Source of the DNA: Vitis vinifera
Taxonomy: Eukaryota > Streptophyta > Magnoliopsida > Vitales > Vitaceae
Length of the DNA stretch: 64,000 bases
Reading direction: 5' to 3'
NCBI RefSeq assembly: GCF_030704535.1
Contig: NC_081820.1
Coordinates: forward strand, 21,951,001 to 22,015,000
The notes beneath the pieces are model-generated. The model was not told the DNA's origin. It ran no database searches and saw nothing but the letters and a program-made list of their open reading frames with translations. Positions within the stretch are counted from its first letter, which is position 1. Every line of letters starts with the position of its first letter. Below, piece by piece: positions 1-12,268 of the stretch. Both the position numbers and the translations under genes were made by a program.

Positions 1-720
1 AGTGAAGACTTTGCGTTCAGTTGATTAACTTTAGGCTAAGTTTGGTTTCTGAAAAATTTGAGGGAGAATGGAAGGGAAAGAAATTAGTGAGGAACAATTG
101 TCATTCTACGTTAGCAAACCACAACTTTTAAGTAATCAATTATATGAACTCAAAAGGCCCCTCTACTTGTTTTAAACATTGATTGTATGACATTAAATTC
201 TTGCATTTTGGATCCCAGTTTCTCCCTTGGCATGAGTCATCTTTTTTGAGGTCTTGTAAAATTTGTCTTGATGCATTTACATGGACTATAAGTCCTTGTA
301 TTAGGATAATAGTGAAGATTTTGGGGGGCAGTTGATTACCTTTAGGCTAAGTTTGGTTTTTGTAAAATTTAAGGGAGAATGTGAAGGAAAGAAAATAAAG
401 AGGAAAATATAAGGAAAGAAAAAGTGAAAAAAAAAATTGAAACCAATTAATTATTTTAGAAGGTTAATTTCATTCATCTTCTCTATGGTTTTGGATAGAA
501 ACATCTAACCCTTATTGGTTTAAAATTTCATTAAATACCTTTTATATTTTTTTCATTTATTATTTTTATTCACCTCATCTTTTACTGAAAATAAGAGAAG
601 TATTTGATAAAATTCAAACCAATGGGGTCAAATGATTTTCTTTTATATTTTTCATCGTAAAACTAAATACAAAAAAATTAGTTTCCTTAATATTTTTGCT
701 CATATCAAGGAAGCACGAAC
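1..720. repeat. Units of the RLP-upstream ~320-bp repeat plus flanking block
   Basis: Two units of a repeat marked by the motif cagttgattaactttagg start near 17 and 331. Each is followed by a purine-rich stretch (gagggagaatggaagg) and a block ending in aagtccttgtatt. The whole stretch recurs almost base for base at about 19859-20570 and so marks the left part of a segmental duplication. No gene is seen. The repeat enters from outside the window, so its true left edge is unknown. Confidence 0.8.
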
Positions 721-2339
721 AACCTCTAACAAGTGCCAATTTTTCCATTCAGCAACTCCATTTTGCTGGGGTGTATTGGAACAAGTAGTCTGATGAATGA
801 TGTCATGTTCTTCCAAATACTTTTGAAGATCAGAACTCTGATATTCTCCACCATTATCACTACGCAAAACCCGAACCTTGCATTGTACTGAGTTTCAATC
901 ATTTTATGAAAATTTTGAAACAACAAGTTCACTTCATCTTTGGTCTTCATCAAGTATAACCATGTCATTCTGGTACAATCATCAATAAAAGTAACAAATC
1001 AACGTGAGCTACTCAAAGTTGGGACTTTGGATGAGCCCTAAACATCAGAATGTATAACCATAAAAGGAAGCAGACTTTTATTCAAAATTAACGGAAACGA
1101 AGCACGATGGTTTTTAGCCAATTCACAAATATCATAACGGAAACCAGAAATATCACTCTTTGCAAACAAACTAGGAAACAATTTTTTTAAATAACCAAAG
1201 GAAGCATGTCCTAGACGTCGATGCCACAACCAAATTTCAGACTTTTTCTTCTCCTCCTCAGATCCATTTGCCATCAAGGCTTGTTGTAACTTATTTGAAT
1301 CCTTTGAATGCAAGTCCAAGTAATAGAGTTTTCCCCGCTTAATATCACAACCAATTGTCTGTCTTGTTTGGATGTCCTTAATCACACAAAATTCAAGCCA
1401 AAAAATGACAATACAAGATAAGGCTGCAGTGATTTGAGAAACTAACAAAAGATTGTAATCTAGAGATGAAACAACTAAAACAGAATCCAAATTCAAAGTA
1501 TCAATAAGAGTCAAGGATCCTTCCCCAATGACTGGGGTTGTGTTACCATTGGCTGTGGAAACAATTTTTTGTGAGGAAGGTCTAAAGGGTGAAACCTGTC
1601 TAGAATCAAAAGTCATATGATCTGTAACACCATAATCAATTATCAATGCACTATTAATAACAGGTGTAAAAGTATTTAAAAACTTACCACCATGATTTGT
1701 AGCGGCTACCAATGCAGAGGCTTTCTCAGCAACATTAGCCTTTGTTTTTATTTCGACAACAGTTGCAATCGAGGTTTTCTTGGAATCCTTATTTCGTTGA
1801 TCACGATTATTATCAATAATAACAAAGTGGTGATAGCCTAAACATGATCTAAAGGTCCATGGTTCAAACCCTTGGTTCTTCCTTGTTTTCCTGGTCATAC
1901 CAAGAGTCATTGCTTTGAAATTGTGGGATATCCAGACTAGTAAGATCAGTCTTATTGTAGTGAATGCATTTGAAGGTTGACTTATCAATATTAGGGCTTG
2001 TCTTAGGATGGTTGATCGTTGTCGGACTACCATAGCAACAAAATATCCAGGATTTCAATTCCATGGCTCTGATACTATCTTCAAATTGATAAATGGTAGT
2101 TTTTTCATTTATTCTTTCATTCGTTCATGTACAGAGTATATATAGAGGGTAATCACCATTCTAAGAATGGGAAAGAATGATACAAGGAAAGAATAATATA
2201 AGGAAATAACAACTAATATCCTAATATCTCAATATTCCTAATATCTCAACTTTCCTAATATCTAAACATTCCTAATATCTCAACACTAAATGATACAAGG
2301 AAAGAATGATATAAGGAAAACATTTCTAATATCTCAACA
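720..2339 (-). mobile_element. Ty1/copia retrotransposon fossil, 5' portion
   Basis: A broken copia-family LTR element read on the minus strand. The 5' LTR lies at about 2080-2339: its minus-strand start reads TGTTGAGATATT, and it holds a 17-bp tandem repeat (ctaatatctc units, about 2221-2285). A tRNA-Met-type primer binding site, the reverse complement of ggctctgatacta, sits near 2065-2077. Then come a much reduced gag, a protease-like region, a GAG-pre-integrase zinc region (WLWHRRLGHASFGYL) and part of the integrase ending in a PQQNG-type region near 720. Reverse transcriptase and the 3' LTR are absent. At least a few breaks are present. It is old, but it predates the segmental duplication because its end also occurs at about 20558-20672. 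Confidence 0.8.
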
Positions 2340-5300
2340 AAATGTCAATTGTTAAGAGTGTTTTAAAGGAGATAGTTTTGACGTGGAAATGGAGAAAATT
2401 AAAGCTTTCTAATAGTCAATTTGGAGGTGGTTTTCATTATGTTATTAAAAAAATAGTAAAGAAGATAAAATATAATTAAAATTAGTTAGATATTTTGGTA
2501 TTTTAAAATTATATACTCTTTATATAAAAAAGTTAGAATAAGTGTACCAATATTTAAAAAAGAATTACAAATTGGAGGGAGAATTACCAAAAAATTGTAA
2601 ATTTTTCTTCAAATCAAACTATACTACCATATTAAACTATTAAATTTTCTAAAAACTTAAATTTAAAGGATTTAGACTCAATATACATATCATGCTCCTT
2701 AATAGATATAACATTTAAAAATAATTTATTGATTTTAAATGTTATTTCTATTTTCTTTTCCTTTTTTTTTTCCCTATTTTCTCTCTAATATAACTAAAAA
2801 GTAGATCTATATCATGAGCTTTATGCATCATTGTAAATCTATATTGCATGATAGAGGCAAAAAGATTTTCTTTTGTGGGAAATTAATTAGCTATATAAAA
2901 TTCAAAAATTATAAAATTGATTTGCAACAAAATTAGCTATTTTGTTTTAGAAAAAAATTCTAAAATAATTTGGAGCTATTAGGCTTAAATCCCATTTGAG
3001 CGTCATCTTTATCCATTTCTTGGATATTTTATTTTCTTTTCACCATTGAAAATCTTCCAATATAATCTTTCTAAATTACACATTTTTTTTCCTTTAACTT
3101 TTCTAAATATTTTTTCATTAACAAAATATTTCAAATCAAGCAACTCTTCTACATAAGATTTACTAATTTTTAAGAATAATTTAAAACAAAAAAATTAATC
3201 CATTGTTCCTTATTTGGATTTTTTAACACAGTTCCATCAGAATCAAGGACTTCATCAACGAGTTGTGAATGATTTTTGATATGATGTTCTAGGCCGAGAC
3301 TTTGAATCGATGGCAGAATTTAAGCCTTCTAGAGGAGAAAGTTTATGGTGGACAACGGGATGGAAATCAGGCTAGAGCATTGATGAAATTATTGAATGGA
3401 GAGTTTGTGTCCTTCAATAGATAGGCCTTTGAAGAGGCAAGCTTTGATAACATAATGAATTTAGAGATTTGAAAAATGAATGCAAGAATTATTGTTGCTT
3501 GTTATTTTATTCAAAGTTTCTACAATATTTTTTATATACCAAAATGCAATGGATAGAAAGTGAAAACAAGGAAAGAAAGGATATGATTCTTGAGTTAAAA
3601 ATCATACCCATGATTTTAGGAAATTGAAACTATAAGGAGATAATTAAGGATAGTCAAAAGGCTAGTTGGTTTCAACGGTCTTATGCTTGATTTTCTCATT
3701 GATGTGTTGGTTTTCAATTAAAAATATAAAATAGGTTATAATTAAAAATAAATTTAAAATAATATTGTTTGTTCATTGTTTTCTGGAACAATTTTTAAAA
3801 ATAAGGAATGATTTTTAGACAAGTAGAAGTTGTTGTATTCATTTATTTCTAAAAACAAAACCAAAATATAGAAAAAAACTAATTTAAAAAGTACAAAAAG
3901 CAAATAAAGTAGAATACAATTTCTTTCCCTTTTTATTTTCTCTCCACAAACCAATATTGAAAATCTTCTAATATAAACTTTCTAAATTACACATCTTTTT
4001 TTGAATTTTCTTTAACTTTTTAAAATGTTTGTTCATTAGCAAAAAATTTCAAATCAAGCAACTCTTATACATAATATTTACTATTTTTTAAAAATAATTT
4101 GAAACAAAAAAAAATAATCCAATTAATACTAAGAAAATTATAGAATATCAATCACTTTGTTATTTTTTTTTCATACATGATTATATTTTTTCAAAATTTT
4201 CACTAATAAAATATATTGGAAATCAAACAAGATTTAACAAAAAAACTAAGTTATGAGTTTTTTTATTAAATTAATATTCATATTTTACTAAAAATGATTT
4301 ATTTTTAAATTTATTAATAGTTACAAACCTATTTTTTATTTTAATAATAAAATTAAAATAAAAATTGTTTTGGAAAAAAATGGGTTTTTTTTTTTATCCA
4401 TTAGAATAATTTTTATTTAAGATAGAAAAAATGGTTTACTTTTTCTTTACCCACATATTTGAACACTTCAAAGTCATTTCCCAATTCCCTACCTGACGTT
4501 TGAATTAGATTCTAAAAGCGTAAACACGCAAATGGAATCTTGGATCTATTGGTGACTTGTTCCAAAAAGATTAAAATATATTTATTCAAATGAGGTTTTT
4601 TTTTTCATCCTTTGAAAAATGGTTTTAAAAATAATTGTAAAGCACCCTTATTTTTAGAAAATATCATTTTTTTTAACATATTTTTTAAAATAAATTTAAG
4701 AATTCCTTTACTTTACCCATATATTCCATTAATGACTTTGCAGGCTTCAAAGTCATTATCCAACTTGTTGTTTGATTCCAAAAGCATAAAACACTGCCTC
4801 TCTAGGTTTTCTACAATTAATTTTTTTTTTTTAATCTATTTGGATCTATTTTGCGGGATGAGAAGGAAGATTTTGGAGGTCATATAAATAAATAATAATC
4901 AAGTTTTCTCAAAAACATTTTGCTTCTTCCACAATAATTTTTTGAGAAGGGATTAGTGACAATAATTTTTGTACATTTCATTTATTAGATTTTCACCTAA
5001 ATTAATTTTTATTTATTTATTATTATTATTATTATTGCTTTGTATACATATAATACTACACTAATAATGTTTTTTTGAGCATTATTGTCTCTTTTAAATT
5101 ATACATATTAATGAAAAATAATTTTGTTTTTCATATTTTTGTTATATATTAGACAATACTAGGAATTGGGAAAACAAAAAAACAAATTCATAATTTTATG
5201 TTTACTTTGTGAAGGAAGATACAAAAGATGAGAAATTAGAAAATGTTTAAAAACTAGTATATTTTCTAATGTTTATTCAAACTCCTGAATGTTAACTCCA

Positions 5301-6260
5301 CCATTGAATTGGCTTCCAATAATTTTAATGCTATGCTTGGTTCTAAAAGAATACTAAGGAAGAAAAAAAAAAGACAAAAAAGAAGAAACTAAGTTCTATT
5401 TGGTTCTCGATAAAGAAGAAAAGTAGAAGGAAATAAAAAATAAAATAAAATAGAAAGTTTAATTTAAAGTAAGTAAATTATTTTTATTAGCTATATATTT
5501 CCAATTTATTTAACTCATTTTAACTATTATATATAAAGATCAAATGATATGAAAATACATAAACTTTTAATTAATTTGTATTATATTTGATTTTATTTAC
5601 TATGTTTTTATAGTAATCCAAAGATAAGAAAACATTTTCCTTATTTTTTTATAGTACTTTTCTAAAAATCAAACATAGGATAGAAAAAATGATTTAAGTG
5701 ATTCAACTTTCTAAATAAGTTTATGCTATGTTGACTCATATGATATGGAAATTTTCACACGCTCAAAGTGGTATAAGTTGTATCCAAACTACTACATCAT
5801 ACCCCAAATCTAATATAAGATTTTAAAAAAAAAAATTGAATATCAACAAATTATTTTAAAAAATTTATTATTATGTTTGGATTAGAAAAGTACTAAAAAA
5901 AGGAAAAAAGAAAAAGAAAAATAATGTTTTCATATTTGGTTTCACTAAAAAGTATAAAAAAGAAATTTTAAATTAGTTTCAAATTATTTAATCATTAGAT
6001 AGAAGAGGAAAAATAAGTAAAATAAATTTAAAGAAACATACAAAAATAATTTATTAACTTTAAATATATATTTTATTTTCCTTCTATCTATTTCCTTATA
6101 TTTTCCTCAGAAATTTTCTGTGAATAAACATAACCAAAGTATTTAACAATTTATTGCTCAAATAGGCTAAGGATTTTTTATTTTTATTTATTTTTAAACA
6201 TTTAAGATGCTTTTTTTAAGCGATGACATAGTTTTAATATAACATTTGCAGAATATGGGA
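2340..6260. other. AT-rich intergenic region, no gene seen
   Basis: No coding region is recognised. The block 2340-2890 resembles 12950-13530 (shared tracts such as atcatgagct and aaaaagattttcttttg), so it belongs to the RLP-cluster duplicated backbone. Around 3200-3560 there is LTR-like sequence of unclear identity. The rest is A/T tracts with scattered MITE-like low-complexity sequence. Confidence 0.6.
3045..4122. repeat. Direct repeat pair of about 160-170 bp
   Basis: The stretch 3045-3203 is repeated in the same orientation at 3955-4122. Both carry attgaaaatctt, tttctaaattacacat, tttcaaatcaagcaactctt and end in aataatcca-like sequence. They flank about 750 bp that includes LTR-like sequence near 3430-3560. 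They may be an old tandem duplication split by an insertion, or the ends of a degraded element. I cannot decide between these by eye. Confidence 0.55.
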
Positions 6261-6282
6261 CTAGACATGAGGCCAAACGCCC

Positions 6283-6290
6283 TTTAAATA
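6283..6290 (+). promoter_or_regulatory. TATA-like box of RLP gene at 6361
   Basis: TTTAAATA lies 71 bp before the ATG at 6361 but only 8 bp before the first in-frame ATG at 6298. Plant transcription starts about 30 bp after such a box, so the ATG at 6298 would probably not be in the mRNA. This decides for 6361, which also gives a clean signal peptide. Confidence 0.55.
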
Positions 6291-6360
6291 CTCCCACATG
6301 AGAGTAGGTAGTATGACCCTTGCTTTTCCTTGCCTGTGCTCTGCTTCTACTTCTGCAATC

Positions 6361-9355
6361 ATGAGAAACTCCAATTCAATCATGGTGTTTCTCTTGTTAG
6401 CCATCTTAAGCTTATGCAAACCAAACTCCTTGGCCTGCAATGAAAAGGAGAAACAGGCCCTTCTCCGCTTCAAACAAGCTCTCACCGATCCTGCAAACAG
6501 CCTCTCTTCTTGGTCTCTCACTGAAGACTGTTGTGGATGGGCAGGTGTCCGCTGCAACAACGTGTCTGGTCGCGTAGTTGAGCTCCATCTCGGTAATTCA
6601 TACGACCCTTATGCTGTTAAATTCAATGGCAGGTCTGCTTTGGGAGGTGAGATTAGTCCTGCTTTGCTAGAGTTGGAACATTTGAATTTCTTGGATTTGA
6701 GCACAAATGATTTTGGAGGTGCTCCCATTCCTAGTTTCCTTGGCTCTATGAGGAGTCTAAGACATCTTGACCTCTGGGGTGCTTCATTTGGTGGCCTAAT
6801 ACCTCATCAGCTTGGAAATCTCTCAAGCCTTCGCCACCTTGACCTAGGAGGAAATTCTGGGCTTCATGTTGACAATTTTAGTTGGATTTCTCTTCTTTCT
6901 TCCTTGGTATCCTTGGACATGACTTGGATTGACCTTCACAGGGATGCTCATTGGCTTGATTCTGTAAGTCTGCTCGCTTCCCTTTCAGAGCTAATCTTGC
7001 CCAATTGTCAACTTAATAACATGATTTCATCACTTGGGTTTGTCAATTTTACATCTCTCACAGTCCTGTATCTTCCTTCTAACAACTTCAATCACAACAT
7101 GCCAAGTTGGTTGTTTAATCTCAGTAGTCTTTCATCTCTGGACCTGAGTGACAATTCTCTACAGGGTCAGATTCCGAGCACCATATCAAATCTTCAGAAC
7201 ATACACTATCTAAATTTATCAGTCAATATGTTAACAGGGCAAATTCCAGACTCTTCAGGGCAGCTCAAACATCTAACACTTGTTTCACTTTTTTCTAATT
7301 TCTTATGTGGCCCTATTCCTTCACGGTTGGGAAACCTATCATCCTTGTCTCGGCTATATCTTGATCAAAATAAGTTAGATGGCTCTATTCCTTCCTCGTT
7401 GGGAAACCTATCATCCTTGTCTTACTTATATCTTTATAGTAATAAGTTAAATGGCACTGTTCCAAGGAATCTGGGACTTCTTTCAAATTTGGTGACACTT
7501 TACATCGCAAACAACTCCATAGAAGGAACAGTGTCGGAAGTACATTTTGCCAAACTCTCCAAGTTGAAGTACTTAGCCATGTCTTTTACATCTGTTGTAT
7601 TCAATGTGAGCCATAACTGGATTCCTCCTTTTCAACTTGAATACTTAGGAATGGCTTTTTGCAAGATGGGTCCCAGGTTTCCTCTATGGCTACAAACACA
7701 AAGATCCCTTCAGATTTTAGAGTTGTTCGAGGCAGGAATTGTGGACACAGCTCCAAAGTGGTTCTGGAAGTGGGCTTCACATATTCAAATTATCAATCTT
7801 GGTTATAACCAGATAAGCGGAGATTTATCCCAAGTTCTGCTAAATAGTACTATCTTCTCTGTAGATTCTAATTGCTTCACGGGTCAACTACCACATTTGT
7901 CACCAAATGTTGTAGCGTTGGATATAGGCAATAATTCATTATCCGGACAGATTTCCTCTTTCTTGTGCCAAGAGATGAATGGAAGAAGCAAACTGGAGAT
8001 GCTCTACATACCATATAACGCTTTGTCAGGGGAACTTCCTCATTGTTTGCTGCACTGGCAATCTTTGAGTCATTTAAACTTGGGAAGCAACAATCTATCA
8101 GGTAAAATTCCTGAATTGATTGGCTCTTTATTTTCTCTCAAGGCATTGCATTTGCACAATAATAGCTTTTCAGGAGGTATACCATTGTCACTCAGAAACT
8201 GCACATTTTTGGGCCTCATAGATTTTGGTGGAAATAAACTTACCGGAAACATACCTAGCTGGATAGGAGAAAGAACACATCTAATGGTTCTACGGTTAAG
8301 ATCTAATGAATTCGTTGGGGATATTCCTCCACAGATATGCCGACTTTCTTCTCTTATAGTGTTGGATCTTGCTGATAACAGGTTGTCTGGATTCATACCA
8401 AAGTGCTTGAAAAATATCCGTGCAATGGCTACAGGTCCCAGTCCAATTGATGATAAATTTAATGCTTTAACAGATCATACAATTTACACTCCATACATAG
8501 AGGATCTTTTGTTGATCATTAAAGGCAGGGAATCAAGATACGGTAGTATCCTTCCATTAGTGAGGATAGTCGATCTTTCTAGTAACAATTTGTCAGGAGC
8601 AATCCCTTCTGAAATCTCTAGTCTTTTTGGATTGCAGTCTTTGAACTTCTCTCGAAATAATTTAATGGGAAGGATACCAGAGAAAATCGGGGTTATTGGA
8701 TATTTAGAGTCTCTAGATCTCTCGAACAACCATCTTTCGGGTGAAATTCCTCAAAGCATCATTAATTTGACATTTCTTAGTCACTTGGACTTGTCATACA
8801 ACAATTTCTCTGGAAGAATTCCTTCAAGCACACAGCTCCAGAGCTTTGATGCTCTTGATTTCATTGGCAACCCTGAACTTTGTGGAGCTCCTCTCTTGAA
8901 AAACTGCACAGAGAATGAAGATCCGAATCCCAGTGATGAAAATGGAGACGGCTTCGAAAGATCATGGTTTTATATTGGTATGGCAACTGGATTCATAGTG
9001 AGCTTTTGGGGAGTCTCTGGTGCTCTTCTATGCAAGAGAGCTTGGAGGCATGCTTACTTCAAGTTCCTTGACAACATCAAAGACCGGGTTTATTTGGCGA
9101 CAGTGCTAAAATTGAGCTGGCTTCGCTACCATTTCAGAAGATACCGCATCAGTAAGTGAAAGATATAGATTTTCCATCTTTCTCTCATTCATTTATTCAA
9201 ATGCTTCAGCCAGAGTACTTTGTTTTCAAATACAAACATTAACCTACTATGACCAAATTTCAGGAATAAAATGGAATTCGATTTTGACAGGTTTGAGATG
9301 TCCAAGGAGCTACAAACAGGAAAGAATGGAGGAAAGAGGTAGTGGTGAATCTTAA
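6361..9355 (+). CDS. LRR receptor-like protein, EIX/Cf class, intact
   Basis: Predicted cell-surface immune receptor without a kinase domain. Exon 1 is 6361-9151, intron 9152-9290 (GTAAGT to TTGACAG), exon 2 9291-9355, giving about 951 residues. Reading through the intron would instead stop at 9159. The start at 6361 gives a signal peptide (MRNSNSIMVFLLLAILS) and then the LRR N-cap with CNEKEKQALLRFK and the DCCGWAGVRC cysteines. About 30 LRRs follow (LxxLxLSxNxLxGxIP), with an island at about residues 690-736 (PSPIDDKF to GRESRYG). Next come the last LRRs, a C-cap (GNPELCGAPL), an acidic stretch, a membrane helix from about residue 869 (WFYIGMATGFIVSFWG, with GxxxG) and a short basic tail. 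By family knowledge such proteins act at the plasma membrane with SOBIR1-type partner kinases. The ligand is unknown. A 3' UTR exon starts at 9706 after an intron beginning at 9371. Confidence 0.88.
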
Positions 9356-10728
9356 GAAAAACATGTCCAGGTGAAGTGCCTTCTTAGCTCTTAATCTAGA
9401 CCTGCCACTTGCTTGTTATATATAGTAGTAGTCTTCCAAAGCTTTTAAGCTCACTAAATGAATTATGACTTACAAATATTTTTCATCAGCATATGCAAAA
9501 GGATAATGCTCACAGAATAGGAGGGGATAGGTGAAAGATCATGGAGAAGAACTATATATATATATTTTTATGATGGAATCGTGTAACCACTTGGAATATT
9601 TTTGTCCTGAACATTCATCATGGGCTCATCCCTAAGAATGTCAATCATATAATAGACATGCTCTACATATTATAGTTGTTTAAGCTTGTTCCAAATATGT
9701 TTCAGGGTGCAGTACATACTTCAATGGCGTGGTGGAAAGATCTGTACTCAAGTGTAATGTACTTGGAATTGCTGTAATTTATAAACTTTATTGATGTTCT
9801 TGTTCATCATGATGTAGTTGCTACTCTTTTATTTCCTGTTGTATCCTAATCACTGCTACTTGGTCATGGGTTGTTATATCATAATAAAGTCAACATGTGG
9901 TGTGTTTTAACGTAATATTCTAAGGTACCAACTTCATACCTTATTAAACTTGCAATTCTAGCCCTTCAATTAATAAAAGACCCTTCAGTAGTTGTGTTCA
10001 ACCATAATGTCAGTTGCTTGCCATTTTAATGTGAGGTGAAGCTAAGACCCAGGGGCAATAACATTTTATTTCTCTTATTTTGTCTTTAGGTTCCATTTGG
10101 ATGGATTTTTTTTTCTTTTTTAATTTTTCTTAATTAGTCATCATTAAAATTAGCAATATATCATTTTGAATATATAGAATTATATATATTCAACTAAATA
10201 CAAATAAAGACAAAACATTTTAAAATATGTGAACAAAATAAAGTTACACATTCACAATTTCATAATATAAATTTATCTTAAAAATGAAGACATATCAGTA
10301 TGGAGTGGAGAGACTAGTTATATACATTGTTTGGAATTGGCTCCGAGATTCAACCTATGAGACTCAAAAGTTGTTTCTCCTTTACCTGCACATCAATTAA
10401 AAGATAATAATGTAATATATCTTTAGAAACTTTTAGGCTATGTTGAGTTTCCAAGAAATTTGAAAGAAAATATAAAGAAAAAAAAAATAAAATAAAAAAT
10501 AGATTTAAAAAGAATAAATTATTTTTATATGTTATTTTAAATTTATTTATCTTATTTTAACTCTTTGATACAGAAATTAAATAATTTAAAAATAAATAAA
10601 ATTTTAATTAATTTGAACTATATTTAATTTTTTTTAATATTTTTTCATAGGATATTCGAATACGAAAAAAATCATTTTCTTTAACATTTTCTTTAGATTT
10701 CTCATCCTTGTTTTTTTTTTTGAAGTAC
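9356..10728 (+). other. 3' UTR, UTR intron and downstream flank of RLP gene
   Basis: Exon 2 ends at 9370 (tgtccag followed by gtgaag). The next exon begins at 9706 after tttcag (GGTGCAGTACATAC). The stop at 9353-9355 lies only 15 bases before this junction, too close to trigger nonsense-mediated decay. The whole stretch is repeated nearly identically at 22380-23750. From about 10080 it becomes AT-rich with no gene. Confidence 0.65.
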
Positions 10729-11018
10729 CTAGACATGGTAAAGGTTGACCTTCACAAGGAAGTCCATTGGCTTGAATCCATGTGTATGTTTCTTCTCTTT
10801 CAGAGTTGCATTTGTTGGGATATCACTTGATAGAAAAATGGTTTCATCTCTCAGGTATATCAATTTCACATCTCTCACTTTCCTTGATGTTTCTAAGAAC
10901 AATTTTAATAAAAGAAAATGCCAAATTGGTTTTTTAATTTTGTTACTAAAGATTTTAAGTCTTATCAAATATCAGAGTCCTTGGGCAATTCAAATATCTA
11001 GAATATCTTGATCTTTTC
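10729..11018 (+). pseudogene. RLP fragment (middle LRR part), decayed
   Basis: A relic of the N-terminal LRR region of an RLP. It shows the equivalents of VDLHKEVHWLES, FTSLTFLDVSKNNFN and a PNWFFN-like segment, spread over more than one frame. Intact paralogues have the same order (compare 52765-50094). It ends abruptly at about 11018, where the duplicate copy at 23749-24180 continues with more LRR sequence. It is therefore cut here by whatever brought in the GT90 fragment. No start, signal peptide or membrane segment remains. Confidence 0.75.
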
Positions 11019-11169
11019 TCTTGAAGTGTAGTTCTCCGCAATTCAAGGATGTAGGAATTGATTGGGTACTCTGGAAAATTCCTTTTTATTAACTTAACAT
11101 TCTCATTTTTGGTATTAGCTACATGGTTCATTACTTATAGATACACTCATGAATTGGATTATAGGCCAG

Positions 11170-12268
11170 AAATCAATATAAAGCCATGGGAATCATTGTT
11201 GAAGGACCTAAAAGAAGGCAACAAGAGGAGCAGGTGGATGGAAAGGGAACCCTATGCTTACTGGAAGGGAAATCCAGCGGTAGCTGCAACCAGGCTAGAC
11301 CTCCTCAAATGTAATGTTTCAGATAAACAGGACTGGAATGCCCGAGTCTATACCCAGGTAGCCACTTATGTTTATCGTTAGTTTCACCTTTGATAAAGAC
11401 TGCATCACCAACTAGACAGCATAAAAGCAAAAATCAGTTTTCGGTTTTGCATCTTATGTAGGATTGGATTCGAGAATCACAAGAAGGTTACAAACAATCA
11501 GATTTAGCAAGCCAATGCATTCATAGGTAAACCATCTTTCTTTTTTCATTAATCTTATTTTATAGTCCCACTTTATTTTAACACATGTTCCACTGTTTAT
11601 ATAGGTATAAAATTTATATTGAAGGCTCTGCATGGTCTGTAAGCCAAAAGTACATTCTTGCCTGCGATTCTGTTACCTTACTAGTAAAGCCTCATTACTA
11701 CGATTTCTTCACGAGGAGTTTGATGCCGGTGCACCACTATTGGCCCATAAGGGAGGATGACAAGTGCAGATCAATTAAGTTTGCTGTTGACTGGGGCAAC
11801 CGCCATAAGCAGAAGGTATGCAGAAGCTTCAATCATGTATGAAATAATCTAGGGTATAACACTTTTCATCCTCTGATATCTTACATTAATTTTGTTATTG
11901 ATTTATAATAGGCACAGTCCATTGGGAAGGCAGCCAGTGATTTCATCCAAGAGGACTTGAAGATGGACAACGTGTATGACTACATGTTTCATCTTTTAAA
12001 TGAATATGCTAAGCTGTTGAAGTTCAAGCCCACTGTGCCTGAAAAAGCTGTGGAGCTATGTTCAGAGAGAATGGGTTGTGGTGCAGAAGGATTAAAGAAG
12101 AAGTTTATGATGGAATCCATGGTGAAGTATCCCATGGATGCAAGCCCATGCACCATGCCTCCCCCCTTCAGTCCTCTAGAGCTTCAAACTTTTCTCAACA
12201 GAAAAGTAAATTCAATAAAACAAGTGGAGGCCTGGGAGAAGAAATTTTGGGAGAATCAAAATACATAG
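11170..12268 (+). pseudogene. GT90 (CAP10/rumi-like) O-glucosyltransferase, C-terminal part only
   Basis: Four exons with good splice sites join in frame: 11170-11357, 11462-11526, 11605-11815 and 11912-12268, ending in TAG. They encode about 270 residues typical of the plant DUF821/GT90 family. Hallmarks include EINIKPWESLLKDL, AYWKGNPAVAATR, LLKCNVSDKQDWNAR, GSAWSVSQKYILACDS, the YDFFTRSL block and KFAVDWGN. Family members are Golgi or ER type II membrane proteins of about 450-550 residues. Here the N-terminal anchor and roughly the first 40 percent are missing, and the upstream bases are RLP-fragment sequence and non-coding DNA. I therefore call it 5'-truncated. The remaining reading frame has no internal stop, which suggests recent truncation, or an upstream exon I cannot see. 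Confidence 0.8.

Noticed and set aside
6298-6360. Upstream in-frame ATG giving 21 extra residues for the first RLP
   Set aside because: Only 8 bp after the TATA-like box, and it would bury the signal peptide behind a polar stretch. The ATG at 6361 matches paralogue starts.
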